NCBI RefSeq assembly: GCF_030269925.1
Contig: NC_085108.1
Coordinates: 6,014,001-6,078,000 of the forward strand
Origin: Bombyx mori
Taxonomy: Eukaryota > Arthropoda > Insecta > Lepidoptera > Bombycidae
Length of the DNA stretch: 64,000 nucleotides
Direction of reading: 5' to 3'
The position numbers were made by a program, and so were the translations under genes. The notes beneath the pieces were generated by a model that was not told the DNA's origin, did no database searches, and saw nothing but the letters and a program-made list of their open reading frames with translations. Shown piece by piece: positions 63,110-64,000 of the stretch (positions are counted from its first letter, which is position 1; every line of letters begins with the position of its first letter).

Positions 63110-64000
63110 ATGGCAAATGACAGGTATGTATAAAAAGTTATATTTTACTCGTGAGTTGTTTTTTTCTGTGTTAATATCTAGTTGATAACCTTAACTTTTG
63201 TACTAAATAAATATTCTAGCAAAATAATATAAATAAATTACGTATAACTTGTTACAAATACTAGCGTACTATATATAGGACAGTAGGATAATATACATGA
63301 TTTTAGTACAATAATACAACTTTTTCTTTACAGACCGTTAGCTGCGCATGAAATTTTAGATGCTTTAGAAAATGTTTCTGATAATGAAGAAGATTATAGA
63401 GAACGACTGATATGTATTCTACCTCCTCCTGTTGATCCTGACTGTCTCACTGACGAAGATTCGGGTGAAGAAGATAATGTAACTTTGAATAATTTGCCAC
63501 GAAACATTCTGCTTCAACCGGCTGAAGTAATGATTCAAGGGCAGATTATGGTGAGTGATACAGAAGAAGAACCTTCTGATTCTACAGGTCGAACTAAACG
63601 TAGGCGTACCTACGCATGGAGAAAACGGGACTTGGCAAAAAATCCCGTGAATTGGCCAGATGTTCAAGGCGCTTGCCAAGATAAGCGCCCAATTGAGTGG
63701 TTTGAAAACTTCTTAGATGAAGATGTTATTTCGTTGTTGGTGTCAGAGAGCAATAAATATGCTGTCAAAAAGAATTTGCCTGGAGACATAACCACTGAAG
63801 ATATGAAATGTTTCATCGGCATATTGTTGGTTAGTGGTTATTCATGGCTCCCCCGTAGAAGAATGTATTGGGAAAACTCCCCTGATACAAAGAATGAATT
63901 GATCAGCTCGGCTATGACTAGGGATAGATTTGACTTTATTTTTCGCCACCTTCATGTCAATGATAATCTGGATTTGCAAGACAAATACACAAAAGTACGC
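63110..64000 (+). CDS. piggyBac-type transposase, 5' part, one small intron
   Basis: Exon 1 (63110-63123) encodes MAND plus two bases. A 210-bp intron (GTATGT ... TTTACAG) follows, and exon 2 starts at 63334 and stays open to the window end, 222 codons. The start has an acidic N-terminus (NVSDNEEDY, DEDSGEEDN, DTEEEPSD) and a basic RTKRRRTYAWRKR patch. The piggyBac core then begins with WFENFLDEDVISLLV, ITTEDMKCFIGILL, SGYSWLPRRRMYW and MTRDRFDFIFRHLHVNDN. The catalytic aspartates should lie beyond 64000. No stop or frameshift is seen, so it may be an active or recently active element, or a domesticated gene. Confidence 0.85.

Overview
This is nuclear DNA from a lepidopteran, almost certainly a silkmoth (Bombyx). 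It is AT-rich with long introns and is saturated with short interspersed elements of one tRNA-headed family that I recognise as the Bombyx Bm1 SINE. It also holds many 5'-truncated copies of a jockey-clade LINE (BMC1/L1Bm-like), whose best copy encodes part of a reverse transcriptase.

Two host genes face each other. The 3' part of Lasp (LIM and SH3 protein) runs on + from 10053 to 16652. Six exons give two nebulin repeats, a long Gln/His-rich linker and a C-terminal SH3 domain; the LIM exons lie outside the window. On -, a complete TFCP2/grainyhead-like transcription factor (Drosophila gemini, gem) runs from 58220 down to 23841. Twenty exons join in phase into 692 codons plus a stop, with a CP2 DNA-binding domain, a variable linker, a SAM-like domain and a C-terminal oligomerisation region. 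The interval 16.7-23.8 kb holds the 3' UTRs and the gap between the genes.

Other protein-coding material: an intact 549-codon MULE-type transposase-like ORF (3398-5047, -) that keeps FLYWCH-like and SWIM zinc-binding residues but has lost most catalytic positions; a mariner transposase relic (2.4-2.9 kb); a frameshifted THAP-domain relic in a gem intron (28.1-28.3 kb); a GC-rich, possibly frameshifted unknown ORF in another gem intron (32.3-32.6 kb); and the 5' half of an apparently intact piggyBac-type transposase gene with a small intron at the right edge (63.1-64 kb).

The rest is layered mobile DNA: about 27 SINE pieces, about 18 BMC1-like pieces, a second LINE ('Lx') whose 3' end resembles the SINE tail, R1-like and RTE-like LINE ends, several Helitron-like elements ending in CTAG, five or more MITE families, two minisatellites and several strong inverted repeats. 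The main points are: repeated LINE and SINE truncation at the base of predicted hairpins; TE insertions very close to splice sites, one of which duplicated a Lasp splice donor; a preserved but probably non-catalytic MULE transposase; and nested or tandem arrangements in which the empty site survives in a paralogous copy. All positions and alignments were made by eye from the sequence; family names come from memory and no database was searched.
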